A DNA stretch of 64,000 bases, from the NCBI GenBank assembly GCA_902727915.1, contig CACVAU010000042.1, positions 48,440 to 112,439 on the forward strand, read 5' to 3'. The translations under genes were made by a program, and so were the position numbers. The stretch's first letter is position 1; each line of letters opens with the position of its first letter. Below, piece by piece: positions 1 to 8,620 of this stretch. The notes under the pieces were generated by a model. It was not told where the DNA came from and did no database searches. It saw only the letters and a list, made by a program, of their open reading frames with translations. Origin of the DNA: an uncultured Sulfurovum sp. (lineage in GTDB: Bacteria; Campylobacterota; Campylobacteria; Campylobacterales; Sulfurovaceae).

Positions 1-2
1 AT

Positions 3-242
3 GATGAAAATGATGAAGAGACGGGTTACCATAGAATTCAAAATGATGGTGCAAGAGGAATTGGTTTCAACAGAAACATTATTAATAATCTAGCTGATGG
101 TGTTTACCACTTAGGTTTCCCAACAGATAATCCAAACAGATTACAAAATGAAGATGGAAACAATAATGTTTCATTCGCTAATGTGGCTTATTGGTTAAAT
201 AAATCATTAAAAGGTGATTTTAGCAAAGGTGCTTTTGACTAA
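3..242 (+). CDS. C-terminal end of an unrecognised protein, 5' end outside the window
   Basis: An open frame runs from the window edge to a TAA at 240-242 and encodes about 79 residues. It is rich in Asn, Asp and Gly and ends in NKSLKGDFSKGAFD. I do not recognise the family. The Asn/Gly-rich composition and the strong terminator right after it suggest the end of a secreted or surface protein, but this is a guess. Nothing about its start or domains can be said. Confidence 0.6.
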   Translation, partial: DENDEETGYHRIQNDGARGIGFNRNIINNLADGVYHLGFPTDNPNRLQNEDGNNNVSFANVAYWLNKSLKGDFSKGAFD

Positions 243-276
243 GGTTACATTTTCTCGTTAAGTAAAATATTACACT

Positions 277-312
277 ACTTCTAAGTTTAAAACTTAGAAG
301 TTCTTTTCTTTA
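277..312 (+). terminator. Intrinsic terminator after the first gene
   Basis: A perfect 12-bp inverted repeat (ACTTCTAAGTTT at 277-288, its complement at 290-301) is followed by the T-rich run TCTTTTCTTT. It lies 35 bp after the stop of the partial gene and before the next promoter. Confidence 0.8.
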
Positions 313-406
313 ATTTATTCCCACTTTTTATAAGCTTTATATACTCTTAATCCAAATCTATAAAATACTTTGTATAATCAAACATCAAAATAAAAAAGAG
401 AGATAA

Positions 407-868
407 ATGAATACATTTCAAATTGTAGGATCAGTGTTAGATGAGTATAAAAATAGTGTATTGGATGATAAAAGAATTGATGCTTTAGTTGAACAAGCCA
501 ATGAACAATTGAAAGAAATGGCTGAAAATGAAGCGTTTTATAATGCTTTGTTAACCAAGGTTAATGCACCAGAAAAAGTAGATAATATGATACTTTGGAT
601 AATGTTGATGTCTAATGAAGATATTTGTTGTGCGTATATTGATAGTTTTGACAAAGATTTTGAAGATGAAATTCCTGTGAATGACTTAGGTGATTTATTA
701 CTTTATCTTGCCCATTTAAAAAATGTTCAAAATGTTGAATTGGATGGGTTGGATTATTTATTAGCGTATGATAAAGAGTGGACCGAAGAGGTTGATCAAC
801 ATGCTGTTACCAATGTTTTGGCTTACATTCAAAAATCAAAACAAGTAGAAATGAACTTTAGTTTTTAG
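407..868 (+). CDS. Unrecognised acidic 153-aa protein
   Basis: The product is a soluble, strongly acidic, largely helical protein with no signal peptide, membrane segment or recognisable motif. The start is supported by an AAGAGAGA purine run just upstream of the ATG. It stands alone between two terminators, so it is probably monocistronic. A cytosolic protein of unknown function is the most that can be said. The acidic hypothetical protein at 2279-3001 has similar composition, but I see no convincing sequence match between them. Confidence 0.75.
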   Translation: MNTFQIVGSVLDEYKNSVLDDKRIDALVEQANEQLKEMAENEAFYNALLTKVNAPEKVDNMILWIMLMSNEDICCAYIDSFDKDFEDEIPVNDLGDLLLYLAHLKNVQNVELDGLDYLLAYDKEWTEEVDQHAVTNVLAYIQKSKQVEMNFSF

Positions 869-875
869 CTGATGT

Positions 876-901
876 AAAAATGAGAACATAAAATGTTCTC
901 A
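876..901 (-). terminator. Terminator of the channel gene
   Basis: TGAGAACAT (881-889) and its complement (893-901) form a 9-bp stem with an AAA loop. Read on the minus strand the stem is followed by TTTTTAC, which suits the minus-strand gene that ends at 930. It could also slow plus-strand readthrough from the 407-868 gene. Confidence 0.65.
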
Positions 902-929
902 AAGCTACAGCTACTTATTTGTAGCATTA

Positions 930-2021
930 TTAGTTGTTTTTCAACCACTTTTGTTTTAATTCTTCATGGAAACTTTTTTCCAATCCATTGGCTTCACGTA
1001 GTGTAAGCAATGCTCTGTCTGCACGTTCTTTAAGCTCACTTCTTGTTGGGAATACAATTCCGTAGTTTTGAGGATTAAAGGTAAAAGGTGCAACAGTTAG
1101 TATCTTTTTCTTTTCTTTTTTGTTGTATTGATTTGCTAGGTAGACCAGTCTTGGTCCATCGTGAACTAGGGCATCGACACTGCCTTTTCTGAGAAGTTCT
1201 ATTCCTTCCTCTAGGGTTTCTACAGGAATAACATTGGCACCAATTTTCTCTACATATTGGCGTGGTGCATCACTCGCTACGGCTGCAACATATTTACCAG
1301 CTAAATCTTTTTCTGAACGAATTGAACCACCAATGGCTTGTGCTGTCAGGGCAGAAGTTACAATGGCTGTTAAAATACTCACAGCTAAGATTCCTACAAT
1401 GTGCCACATAAGGTCAATGGTTCTTGCCAAACCTTTACTTGGAGGTGTTTCCCAAGTAATTAACATGGTGATTCCCCACCAGAAAGCATCAACAATACCT
1501 GTTACATAGTTCTTAGAAAAGAGTTCAGAGTTTGGATCTTTTTTATCCACAAACCAACGTAAATGCATGGTAATAAAAAGGAATAACAAGAACATTAAAA
1601 CAGATTGGGTGGTCATCATTTTAGAAATTTCTTTACCCATTAGTTCTAAAACACTGGCTGATGATTTTTCAGCATCAACCATAACTTGTAAACCAAGTTC
1701 ATACATAGAACTGGAGAAATCTATCTCTTTTTCTCGTGCTGAGGTAATGGTTACGGCTGAAATTGAAGCATCTACTTCTTTACTTTTAGTTGTTTGGATA
1801 AGTTCATTAACTGAGTCAAGATACACCCATTCTGTTTGTACATTAAGTTCACTTGCAATTTGATTCCATAAGTCAATACTAAAGCCAATGGGCTTACGTT
1901 TTTCTTCACTAATATTTTGGTCATACATAACCCACGGTTCAGAGGGTTTAATCCCAATTTTTAATGTTTCACTTTGCCCATAAAGTGAAAATAGCAAGAT
2001 AAAAGCCAATAGTTTTCGCAT
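930..2021 (-). CDS. Ionotropic glutamate receptor-like channel (split solute-binding domain with pore)
   Basis: The order of parts is a signal peptide (about residues 1-17), the first lobe of a periplasmic solute-binding domain (about 19-115), a membrane segment near 133-153, a pore-loop-like stretch with FWWGIT near 172-195, a second membrane segment near 203-228, and the second lobe of the binding domain (about 235-360). This lobe-TM-P-TM-lobe plan is that of prokaryotic ligand-gated channels such as GluR0. The potassium filter TVGYGD of those channels is missing; the same place reads ITWETPPSKG. A ligand-gated inner-membrane channel, or a sensor derived from one, is inferred. It is monocistronic with its own terminator. 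The ligand is unknown. Confidence 0.8.
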   Translation of the reverse strand: MRKLLAFILLFSLYGQSETLKIGIKPSEPWVMYDQNISEEKRKPIGFSIDLWNQIASELNVQTEWVYLDSVNELIQTTKSKEVDASISAVTITSAREKEIDFSSSMYELGLQVMVDAEKSSASVLELMGKEISKMMTTQSVLMFLLFLFITMHLRWFVDKKDPNSELFSKNYVTGIVDAFWWGITMLITWETPPSKGLARTIDLMWHIVGILAVSILTAIVTSALTAQAIGGSIRSEKDLAGKYVAAVASDAPRQYVEKIGANVIPVETLEEGIELLRKGSVDALVHDGPRLVYLANQYNKKEKKKILTVAPFTFNPQNYGIVFPTRSELKERADRALLTLREANGLEKSFHEELKQKWLKNN

Positions 2022-2251
2022 AATAATTCCTGAGGTTTTTTAGGGGGCGAATTATACTTTTCTCTCTGCTAAAAGAAAAGGGAAAAATAAAAAAAAATAA
2101 AAATAGGTCTTTTTATTTTAAGGGTGTGAGTTTAAGTTACTTAGTTGTTTTATTTATGCGTAATTTTACAGTAAAAATAGCATGAAAAAATGTTGAAAAA
2201 AGCGAATTTTTGCACTGTGAAGTAGCTACTAAGGCACATTTAACTATCATT

Positions 2252-2257
2252 TACACT
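2252..2257 (+). promoter_or_regulatory. Likely -10 element for the 2279 operon
   Basis: TACACT lies 22 bp before the ATG at 2279, inside a 257-bp A+T-rich gap between divergent genes. No good -35 was seen. AAGGTAGG just before the ATG is the probable ribosome binding site. Confidence 0.4.
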
Positions 2258-2278
2258 AAAACAATTTAAGGTAGGAAA

Positions 2279-3001
2279 ATGAGTCAATTATTAGACATAG
2301 ATGTTAATGAACAGTTGGTTGAACTATTAGAAGCACATGAGATGGAAGTGGGACAGACAGAAGAGTATTTTTTTGTTGAAGGACTTTTTCCAGGGATTGT
2401 TGCACAAGCTTTTGAAATGGAAAACTTTGCTGAGTCTGTGGTGGTTCAAATTGATATTACTATGTTATTTCCAAATGATTCTTTTGTTGAATCTTTTGTT
2501 GCCCAAGCGACTACAGTTGAAGAGGCTATAGAGAATATTTTTCAGCAGTTTGAAGCCAATGTATTACATACTTTTATTATGGCATTTTGGGGAAAAGCTA
2601 AAAAAGTTGAGAATGGTGTTGGGACAGATATTTGGGATTTGAATGGGCATCGTTATGAAGCTGTAATTTCCAATTATGGTTATAGAGGGTATCAAGAGTT
2701 TGATACAATTATTCCTGACATTGATAGCCTGTATGATAGTATTAAAAGTTCCATAGAAGCTTATCCTTTGAGTCAAGATATTTATGCTGTAAGAACCGTT
2801 TATACCAATACAACAAGTGGTGATAATGTAACCGAAGCATTGATTAATAATGAAGAGTTTCCTGCATTACAAGAGGCTGTTTCTACTTTAGAATGGTCTG
2901 CTTCTGATAAATTTTATTCTGTGAGAAACTTGGTATTGTTAATGAAGTTAAGTGAAGGGGCTGATGAGGAGTTGGCTAAACGTTCAGCTGAAGAAGTTTA
3001 A
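2279..3001 (+). CDS. Unrecognised acidic 240-aa protein upstream of a two-component pair
   Basis: A soluble acidic protein without signal peptide or membrane segment. I do not recognise a family. AAGGTAGG precedes the ATG. The response regulator begins 6 bp after its stop and the kinase overlaps the regulator, so the three genes probably form one operon. Its role may therefore be linked to that signalling pair, but this is inferred from position only. Confidence 0.75.
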   Translation: MSQLLDIDVNEQLVELLEAHEMEVGQTEEYFFVEGLFPGIVAQAFEMENFAESVVVQIDITMLFPNDSFVESFVAQATTVEEAIENIFQQFEANVLHTFIMAFWGKAKKVENGVGTDIWDLNGHRYEAVISNYGYRGYQEFDTIIPDIDSLYDSIKSSIEAYPLSQDIYAVRTVYTNTTSGDNVTEALINNEEFPALQEAVSTLEWSASDKFYSVRNLVLLMKLSEGADEELAKRSAEEV

Positions 3002-3007
3002 GTCTGT

Positions 3008-3664
3008 ATGACTATTTTACTGCTAGAAGATGACCTCATGCTTTCTGAGGTTATTATTGAGCATCTTGAAGCGTTTAACTATGTTGTTACAACGGTTTAT
3101 GATGGTATAGAAGCAGAAGATCTACTCTTTGAAAGCACATTTGACCTTTTACTGTTAGATGTGAACGTTCCCTTCCTTAATGGTTTTGAACTGCTTAAAA
3201 ATCTACGTCAAGCTGGTAACAACACGCCTACCATTTTCATAACTTCCATGAACCGTTCAGAAGATGTTTTAGAGGGATTTGAGTTGGGGGCAAGTGATTA
3301 TTTGAAAAAACCTTTTGAGATGTTAGAGTTAAAGGCACGTATAGACAATATAAAACGACAATTTAAAATTGATATGGCAGAGCAATATCAGCTTTCTGAG
3401 AATATTAGCTATGACGTATCACGACACAGTTTAAAAGTAGAAGATAAGGTGATAAAGCTTTCTAAAAAAGAGGGTGAGTTTTTGGCTTACTTTTTACGTC
3501 ATAAGGGTGAAGTGCTTTCAGCTGATACCCTTATGGTAAATGTTTGGTCTTATGATACAGCACCAAGTTCTGCGACACTTCGTACTTATATTAAAACTTT
3601 ACGTAAATATTTAGGGGAAAATGCCATCTCTACAATTCGAGGTGTGGGTTATGTATTTAATTAA
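3008..3664 (+). CDS. OmpR/PhoB-family response regulator
   Basis: Residues 1-115 form a receiver domain: acidic residues near the N terminus (LLEDDLM), the phosphoacceptor Asp51 in LLLLDVNVPF, the conserved Thr in FITSMNR, and Lys in YLKKPFE. Residues about 125-218 form a winged-helix DNA-binding domain ending in TIRGVGYVFN, typical of the OmpR class. Length (218 aa) is normal. The partner kinase starts inside the last 14 bases. Regulators of this class bind 10-11-bp-phased direct repeats, and two such arrays occur elsewhere in this window, but nothing links them to this protein. Confidence 0.93.
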   Translation: MTILLLEDDLMLSEVIIEHLEAFNYVVTTVYDGIEAEDLLFESTFDLLLLDVNVPFLNGFELLKNLRQAGNNTPTIFITSMNRSEDVLEGFELGASDYLKKPFEMLELKARIDNIKRQFKIDMAEQYQLSENISYDVSRHSLKVEDKVIKLSKKEGEFLAYFLRHKGEVLSADTLMVNVWSYDTAPSSATLRTYIKTLRKYLGENAISTIRGVGYVFN

Positions 3665-4802
3665 GGAAGAAAGACGCACACTTTTTCAGTTTTTATTGCT
3701 TTATTTAGGCTCATCTTTTATTTTATTTGCTGTAATTGCTTATCTTTTTTATCAAAGTGAATCAAAAGCATTTTATGAAAAAACACGTAATATTATGCAA
3801 ATGAATGCTTCGGTACTCTCTTCAAAAATTATTCATGCACATATGAGTTCTGAAGTTTTTTCATTAGAAGAAGTGGTTCAAAATTATCAAGGTAAGATAG
3901 GTTTTTATGATAAGGATAATAAGCCTTTGAGCTCCTCTATCAATGTAAATATTGATTTTACGAAAAAGCTTTATCAGGATGAGGTAAATATGATATTGGT
4001 TGATCAGAGTACTTTTGGACATTTGGGGGTTAAGAGCATTGTTATTGAGAAAGAGGGGATACAAAATCATATGATAAGCTTAGGCTATGAAATGGTTTTT
4101 TATCTTTTATTTGTTTATATTTGTATTGCGATTGTGGGATATTTTTTAGCCAAGCTTTTTATTAAACCCATACAGCAAAAACGCATTCAATTGGATAGTT
4201 TTATTAAAGATAGTACACATGAATTAAATACCCCAATCACAGCATTAATGTTATCGGTTAATGCTCCTAAGTTAGATAGCCCTAAAAACTTAGAGCGCAT
4301 TAAACTTTCAGCAATAAGGGTTTCTGAAATTCATAAAGATTTGACCTATTTGATGTTAGAACGCGCAGAAGAAAAAGTAGTAGAAGTTTTACATTTAAAT
4401 GAAATTTTAAGAGAGCAATTAAAGTATTTAAGCTTATTGGCTGAAAAGAAAAAAATCACGATAGATTTACATGCTGAAGATGAAATTTATTTTAAAATAG
4501 ATAAAGAAAGTTTTATAAGGCTTATACATAATTTGGTTCATAATGCCATTAAATATAATAAGCTTAATGGTTCTATAGAAATTACTGTTGTGGATAATGT
4601 GATTATGATTAAAGACACAGGGATGGGTATTTCTAAAAAAGATCAAGTAGCAATTTATGAACGATTTTATCGTGCGAGTAGTCAAATAGGTGGTTTTGGC
4701 TTGGGGCTTAATATTGTGGATAAGGTTTGTAAGGCTTATAGTATTAACATTAACTTGGAATCAAAAGTAGACCAAGGGACTACTTTTATTTTGAAGTTTT
4801 AA
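3651..4802 (+). CDS. Membrane sensor histidine kinase, partner of the OmpR-type regulator
   Basis: I place the start at the ATG of MYLIKEERRTL (3651), overlapping the regulator by 14 bp; an upstream in-frame ATG at 3621 is less likely because it lies deeper in the regulator gene. Order: TM1 (about 10-33), a periplasmic region of about 110 residues without a known sensor motif, TM2 (about 145-168), a dimerisation domain with His190 in STHELNTPI, and a catalytic domain with N box (HNAIKYN), G1 (KDTGMGI) and G2 (GFGLGLNIV). It phosphorylates the regulator in response to an unknown envelope signal. There is no clear HAMP domain. Confidence 0.92.
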   Translation: MYLIKEERRTLFQFLLLYLGSSFILFAVIAYLFYQSESKAFYEKTRNIMQMNASVLSSKIIHAHMSSEVFSLEEVVQNYQGKIGFYDKDNKPLSSSINVNIDFTKKLYQDEVNMILVDQSTFGHLGVKSIVIEKEGIQNHMISLGYEMVFYLLFVYICIAIVGYFLAKLFIKPIQQKRIQLDSFIKDSTHELNTPITALMLSVNAPKLDSPKNLERIKLSAIRVSEIHKDLTYLMLERAEEKVVEVLHLNEILREQLKYLSLLAEKKKITIDLHAEDEIYFKIDKESFIRLIHNLVHNAIKYNKLNGSIEITVVDNVIMIKDTGMGISKKDQVAIYERFYRASSQIGGFGLGLNIVDKVCKAYSININLESKVDQGTTFILKF

Positions 4803-4817
4803 AGACTTATTGAGGCT

Positions 4818-5768
4818 TTATCGTGCTTTACGAATATTGTTTAAATGTTCTTTGTATGAATGACTAAAGTCATGAACTCCAGATTTATTTTTCATAAAGT
4901 ATAAGTAGTTCGTTGTGTCAGGGTTTAGAGCTGCTTTAATGGCTTCTATGGAAACAGAACAAACAGGATAAGGGGGTAACCCTTTATTGGCATAAGTATT
5001 AAAGCCTGAAGTATCTGTTCTAATACGTTTGGGCGTTACTTTAACATGAGAGTATTTACCATAATTGAGTGTTCCATCCATTTGTAAGGGCATATTGATT
5101 TTTAAACGGTTGTAGATAACAGAGGCTACAATGGGCATTTCTTTATTGTTTGCAGCTTCTTTTTGAATGACAGAGGCAATGGTTAAAGTTTTTAACCACT
5201 CTTCCTTGTTGTAAACTTTTAGATGTTTAATGGCTAGATCTTTATATTTTTTTTCTGTTTGTAAGACCAATGTTTGTATCAGTTTTGTTTCTGAGATATT
5301 TTTAGGGAGATGATAAGTCTCAGGCATGATTCCAGCTTCTTTATAGTGTGCAAATTTATCATAAGCCAGTTCAAGTTTTTCAACACTGAGTTGATGTTCT
5401 TTGGCTAAAACTTCTAAAAATATTGGACGAGTTTCTCCTGGAATAAGGGTAACAATATCTATGGCTTCTTTGGCAGAACTTAATTTTTTGAGAAAATCAA
5501 TACGACTCATTTCTGTTTCTCCAATGAGAAGGGTACCACTCTTAGGTGCATCTAAGGCATAAGCTAAAAGATAGGTATCTAGTAAGGTTAAGGCATAACC
5601 TTGTTCTTTTAAATGTTTTATAACCTTTGTAATAGAGCCTTTTGGAAGCACTACTGTTTGGGTTGTGGTGATGGGTGAACTAAAGTAGAATATCAAAGCA
5701 ATTAGAAGGAGTATTATTAGCATTAAAACTTTAGAGAGTAATGCATAGATTAGATTAAAAAATTTCAT
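4818..5768 (-). CDS. mltG: Endolytic murein transglycosylase MltG
   Basis: An inner-membrane YceG/MltG-family lytic transglycosylase that cuts nascent glycan strands. One N-terminal membrane segment (about residues 10-30) anchors a periplasmic domain. The family catalytic motif ASVIQKEAAN with the glutamate near residue 204 is present, followed by VASVIYNRL and the MDGT and YTNKGLPP-like (here YANKGLPPYP) signatures. Length (316 aa) is normal. It is the last gene of the minus-strand series after pqiC, only 12 bp away, so it may share the pqi transcript. Confidence 0.93.
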   Translation of the reverse strand: MKFFNLIYALLSKVLMLIILLLIALIFYFSSPITTTQTVVLPKGSITKVIKHLKEQGYALTLLDTYLLAYALDAPKSGTLLIGETEMSRIDFLKKLSSAKEAIDIVTLIPGETRPIFLEVLAKEHQLSVEKLELAYDKFAHYKEAGIMPETYHLPKNISETKLIQTLVLQTEKKYKDLAIKHLKVYNKEEWLKTLTIASVIQKEAANNKEMPIVASVIYNRLKINMPLQMDGTLNYGKYSHVKVTPKRIRTDTSGFNTYANKGLPPYPVCSVSIEAIKAALNPDTTNYLYFMKNKSGVHDFSHSYKEHLNNIRKAR

Positions 5769-5780
5769 GGATTATTATAC

Positions 5781-6335
5781 TTATTTATTTTTAATAAGAG
5801 TTGCACTAATTTGTGCCAATAATTCTAAATATGCTTTTTCCATCGCAATCATCATTGCTTCAACTTCCTTGCCACTTTTAATTTTTGTTTCAAAATATTG
5901 CACTTCTTCTTTTCGTTTATCTGTATGACTTATTTTGTAGTTCGCTTTTAAGCGAACCTCTTTACTTGAAGCAATAAAATGTTTAATATGAAGGGCAACT
6001 TTTGTACTTGATTTATGGCTACCAGCCCAAGGATAAAGATGTACATTAGGATTGTTCATTGATTGTTCTAAGTATTCAATGAGAATTTTTGTTAATTTTT
6101 GCTCCATAGGAACTAACCAATATGTTTTATCGAGTAGTTCAATTTGATAGGGGCTGACTTGACGTACAATTTTATGCTCTTCAAGATACTTAGGTATGGA
6201 AACCGTTACAACATTGATGGCTTGGGTATAGGTGGTTTGGGGTTTAATGTTTAATTCTTCACCTAGGGTATAAAATTTTTTTGTAGCACAACCGGTGAAG
6301 AGTAATAGCAATGAGAGAAGTAGTAGTTGTTTCAT
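5781..6335 (-). CDS. pqiC: PqiC-like outer-membrane lipoprotein of the Pqi lipid transport system
   Basis: A 184-aa lipoprotein of the ABC-type transport auxiliary / PqiC family. The signal peptide ends in the lipobox LLLLFTGC, so the mature protein starts at Cys15. In E. coli PqiC is an outer-membrane partner of the PqiB tube. The residues FYTLGEELN after the lipidated Cys resemble the start of that family. Its start codon coincides with the end of pqiB, indicating translational coupling. Confidence 0.85.
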   Translation of the reverse strand: MKQLLLLSLLLLFTGCATKKFYTLGEELNIKPQTTYTQAINVVTVSIPKYLEEHKIVRQVSPYQIELLDKTYWLVPMEQKLTKILIEYLEQSMNNPNVHLYPWAGSHKSSTKVALHIKHFIASSKEVRLKANYKISHTDKRKEEVQYFETKIKSGKEVEAMMIAMEKAYLELLAQISATLIKNK

Positions 6336-8020
6336 TAGTCATCTCCTAAAATAAGGGCATTTGATTTACGTTCAAGTTTTTTCGTTACTTTTCCCATTGA
6401 TTCAGCTGTAGCACTAAGCTCTTGGAGGGTTAAGGTTAGTTGTGCTGAAAATTTTGAATTGGCATTATAGTCTTCACTTAAAGTTTGTATTTCTTTTAAC
6501 GTCTTGTTGAGTTCATTTAAGGTAAGTTCTAGGGTAACTGGTAATTGTTTCAGTGCTTTTTGTTCGGTAATATCATTAATGTTTTTAGCTGTTGTACTAT
6601 AGGCATTAAGTGTTTTGTTGACATTTTTAATGGTTTTACTTAAATCGACTAGAAGGTTATTAATAGGCTTTTTATTTGTTTCAAAGACTTCAGTTGCTGA
6701 ATTTAAAAGTTTTTCAAGTTTAAGGTTTTTAATTTTATTAACGATTTGTTCTATCTCTTTGAGAAGAGGTGTTTCTTGTTGTGCTTTTAGGGTTGGGAAA
6801 AGATTAAATCCTTCTTCCATACTGAGTGAAGCACTGGTGTTTTTATCAAAAACAAGGTCTATGAATTTTGTTCCAATAACAGGTATCATACTGTTCAGTC
6901 TTGCTTTGAGTCCATCATTGACCATGGTTTCAATAATTTGTTCACCCTCTTGGGCAGAGCCTGTGGTAGAAAACCCTTGGGTATGAATAATGGCATATAT
7001 TTCAGATTCAACAGCTTTAGATTTTGCATTAAAATGGCTTGAAATATCAATAACATGTCCTACTTGAAAACCATTAAACTCTACAGGTGAGCCGATTTCA
7101 AGTTGAGAGATGCTTTCATTGAAAATAAATTTATAAACTTTGTCATTAACACCTCTCATGAGATGTTTTGCTTTCATTTGATTTAAGTTTTTATACAACG
7201 GAAACAAATGACCTTTTTTTAATTTTAAATGTGCATTTGTCCCTAAGCTTTGTGTAGGTGTATAAATAGAGATACCTCCTTGCGCAATTTGTGAAAGTGA
7301 GGCAACATTAAGATCGAGTTTCCCTTTGGAAATATCGACAGAAAGCGAGGAGGTGGTATAGAATTGGCTATGTTGGTTAATGTACTGAATGTATCGTTGA
7401 TGAATAAAAATAACAAAATTAATTTTTTTACCATCAGGAGCAATGGTGACATGTTGTACTTTTCCTACCTTCATCATACGATAATAGACATTGGAGCCTT
7501 TTTTTAAGTGATATGATTTGGGCGCAGATAGCAGATAAATTCTTCCTGCCATGTCTTCTGTAGGTGCTTCTTCTAAACCTTGAAAATTTTTTTGAGTTTG
7601 TTCACTTTTGGTTGCTGTTAATTCAATGTAAGAGCCAGAAAGCAGGGTATCTAACCCTGTGATACCACTGGAATCAACATCAGGATGCACAATCCAAAAT
7701 TTGGCAGACTTATTAAGATAATCAGCGACATCTTTGTTCATTCTAACTTGGACAGTAACACCTTTACCATTATTGGACAGGGCAATATTTTCTACACTTC
7801 CTACAATAACATTACGCAGTTTAACCAGACTCTGTTTGGCAACCAGTCCAGCATTATTTTTAAATTCTATACTCACCAAGGGTCCTACTTTGGAATAGTA
7901 TTGAAAAGCTAACCATAATGCAATAATCATAGCAATGAAAGGCACCATCCAAATGGTTGTAAGTAATTGGATGCCTTTTGATTCTTTAATTCTTGGTGTA
8001 TTATATTGCTTCATAGGCAT
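6335..8020 (-). CDS. pqiB: PqiB, MCE (MlaD)-domain tunnel protein
   Basis: One N-terminal membrane segment (about residues 20-43) is followed by three MCE domains (about 48-140, 165-250 and 285-400) and a long helical C-terminal region (about 425-545) that is predicted coiled coil. This is the architecture of E. coli PqiB, which forms a hexameric tube carrying lipids between the membranes. The ATG at 8020 follows the pqiA stop directly and has AAAGGAAA upstream. Length (561 aa) matches the family. Confidence 0.93.
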   Translation of the reverse strand: MPMKQYNTPRIKESKGIQLLTTIWMVPFIAMIIALWLAFQYYSKVGPLVSIEFKNNAGLVAKQSLVKLRNVIVGSVENIALSNNGKGVTVQVRMNKDVADYLNKSAKFWIVHPDVDSSGITGLDTLLSGSYIELTATKSEQTQKNFQGLEEAPTEDMAGRIYLLSAPKSYHLKKGSNVYYRMMKVGKVQHVTIAPDGKKINFVIFIHQRYIQYINQHSQFYTTSSLSVDISKGKLDLNVASLSQIAQGGISIYTPTQSLGTNAHLKLKKGHLFPLYKNLNQMKAKHLMRGVNDKVYKFIFNESISQLEIGSPVEFNGFQVGHVIDISSHFNAKSKAVESEIYAIIHTQGFSTTGSAQEGEQIIETMVNDGLKARLNSMIPVIGTKFIDLVFDKNTSASLSMEEGFNLFPTLKAQQETPLLKEIEQIVNKIKNLKLEKLLNSATEVFETNKKPINNLLVDLSKTIKNVNKTLNAYSTTAKNINDITEQKALKQLPVTLELTLNELNKTLKEIQTLSEDYNANSKFSAQLTLTLQELSATAESMGKVTKKLERKSNALILGDD

Positions 8021-8620
8021 TTAAATGTTTCCTTTTGTATGGTTTATAATGAGGCGTGTGTCAAATGAAAGTGCTGAAAGCATGGTGAAGAAGACCATGA
8101 GTGCAAAGGCTGTGGCACCGATGCCTGGATAAATTTTTACGCCTGTAAAGTTAATGAGTACCGAGAGAATAATCACAACAAACACATCTACCATGGACCA
8201 AGGACCAATGGATTCTGTGATGTAAAATAGTTTATGTTTGTCTAAGCCTGTTGAGTGGGTTTTGTATTTGGCTGCTATAAGTAAATAGATAATGAGTAAA
8301 AACTTTAAAATGGGTACAACTACCGAAGCAATTAAAATAATCATGGCAATGGGATAAGAACCCAGTTCCCAAAGATGGATAATTCCCCCTAAAATGGTAC
8401 TTTCAGCGTTTGTTCCAAATTGTTTGGTTATTAAAATAGGATAAAAATTTGCTGGAATATACAAAATGATGGCTGTAATTAAAAGCGCTAAAGTTTTATG
8501 ATATGAACTTTTTAGAGAGTTACTAATTTTATGCTGACAACGTCTACATTCTAGGGTAAGCGCATTATCATAATTGACTGTTTCACAAATGTGACAACGT
8601 ATGTAGTGTTTATTCTTCAT
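8021..8620 (-). CDS. pqiA: PqiA, second half, as a separate gene
   Basis: A zinc-ribbon-like N terminus (CHIC and CRRC, residues about 8-26) is followed by four membrane segments, the repeating unit of PqiA. In E. coli PqiA is one ~417-aa protein with two such units; here each unit has its own gene. I choose the ATG of MKNKHYIRC (8620), with GGA about 9 bases upstream, over the two upstream in-frame ATGs (8632, 8662). It overlaps the preceding gene by 11 bp and abuts pqiB, so coupling is likely. Confidence 0.88.
   Translation of the reverse strand: MKNKHYIRCHICETVNYDNALTLECRRCQHKISNSLKSSYHKTLALLITAIILYIPANFYPILITKQFGTNAESTILGGIIHLWELGSYPIAMIILIASVVVPILKFLLIIYLLIAAKYKTHSTGLDKHKLFYITESIGPWSMVDVFVVIILSVLINFTGVKIYPGIGATAFALMVFFTMLSALSFDTRLIINHTKGNI

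Noticed and set aside
2252..2257. TTACACTA shared by the regions upstream of 2279, 18632 and 37201, first taken as a regulon motif
   Set aside because: In two of the three places it sits where a -10 box (TACACT) is expected, so plain promoter similarity explains it.
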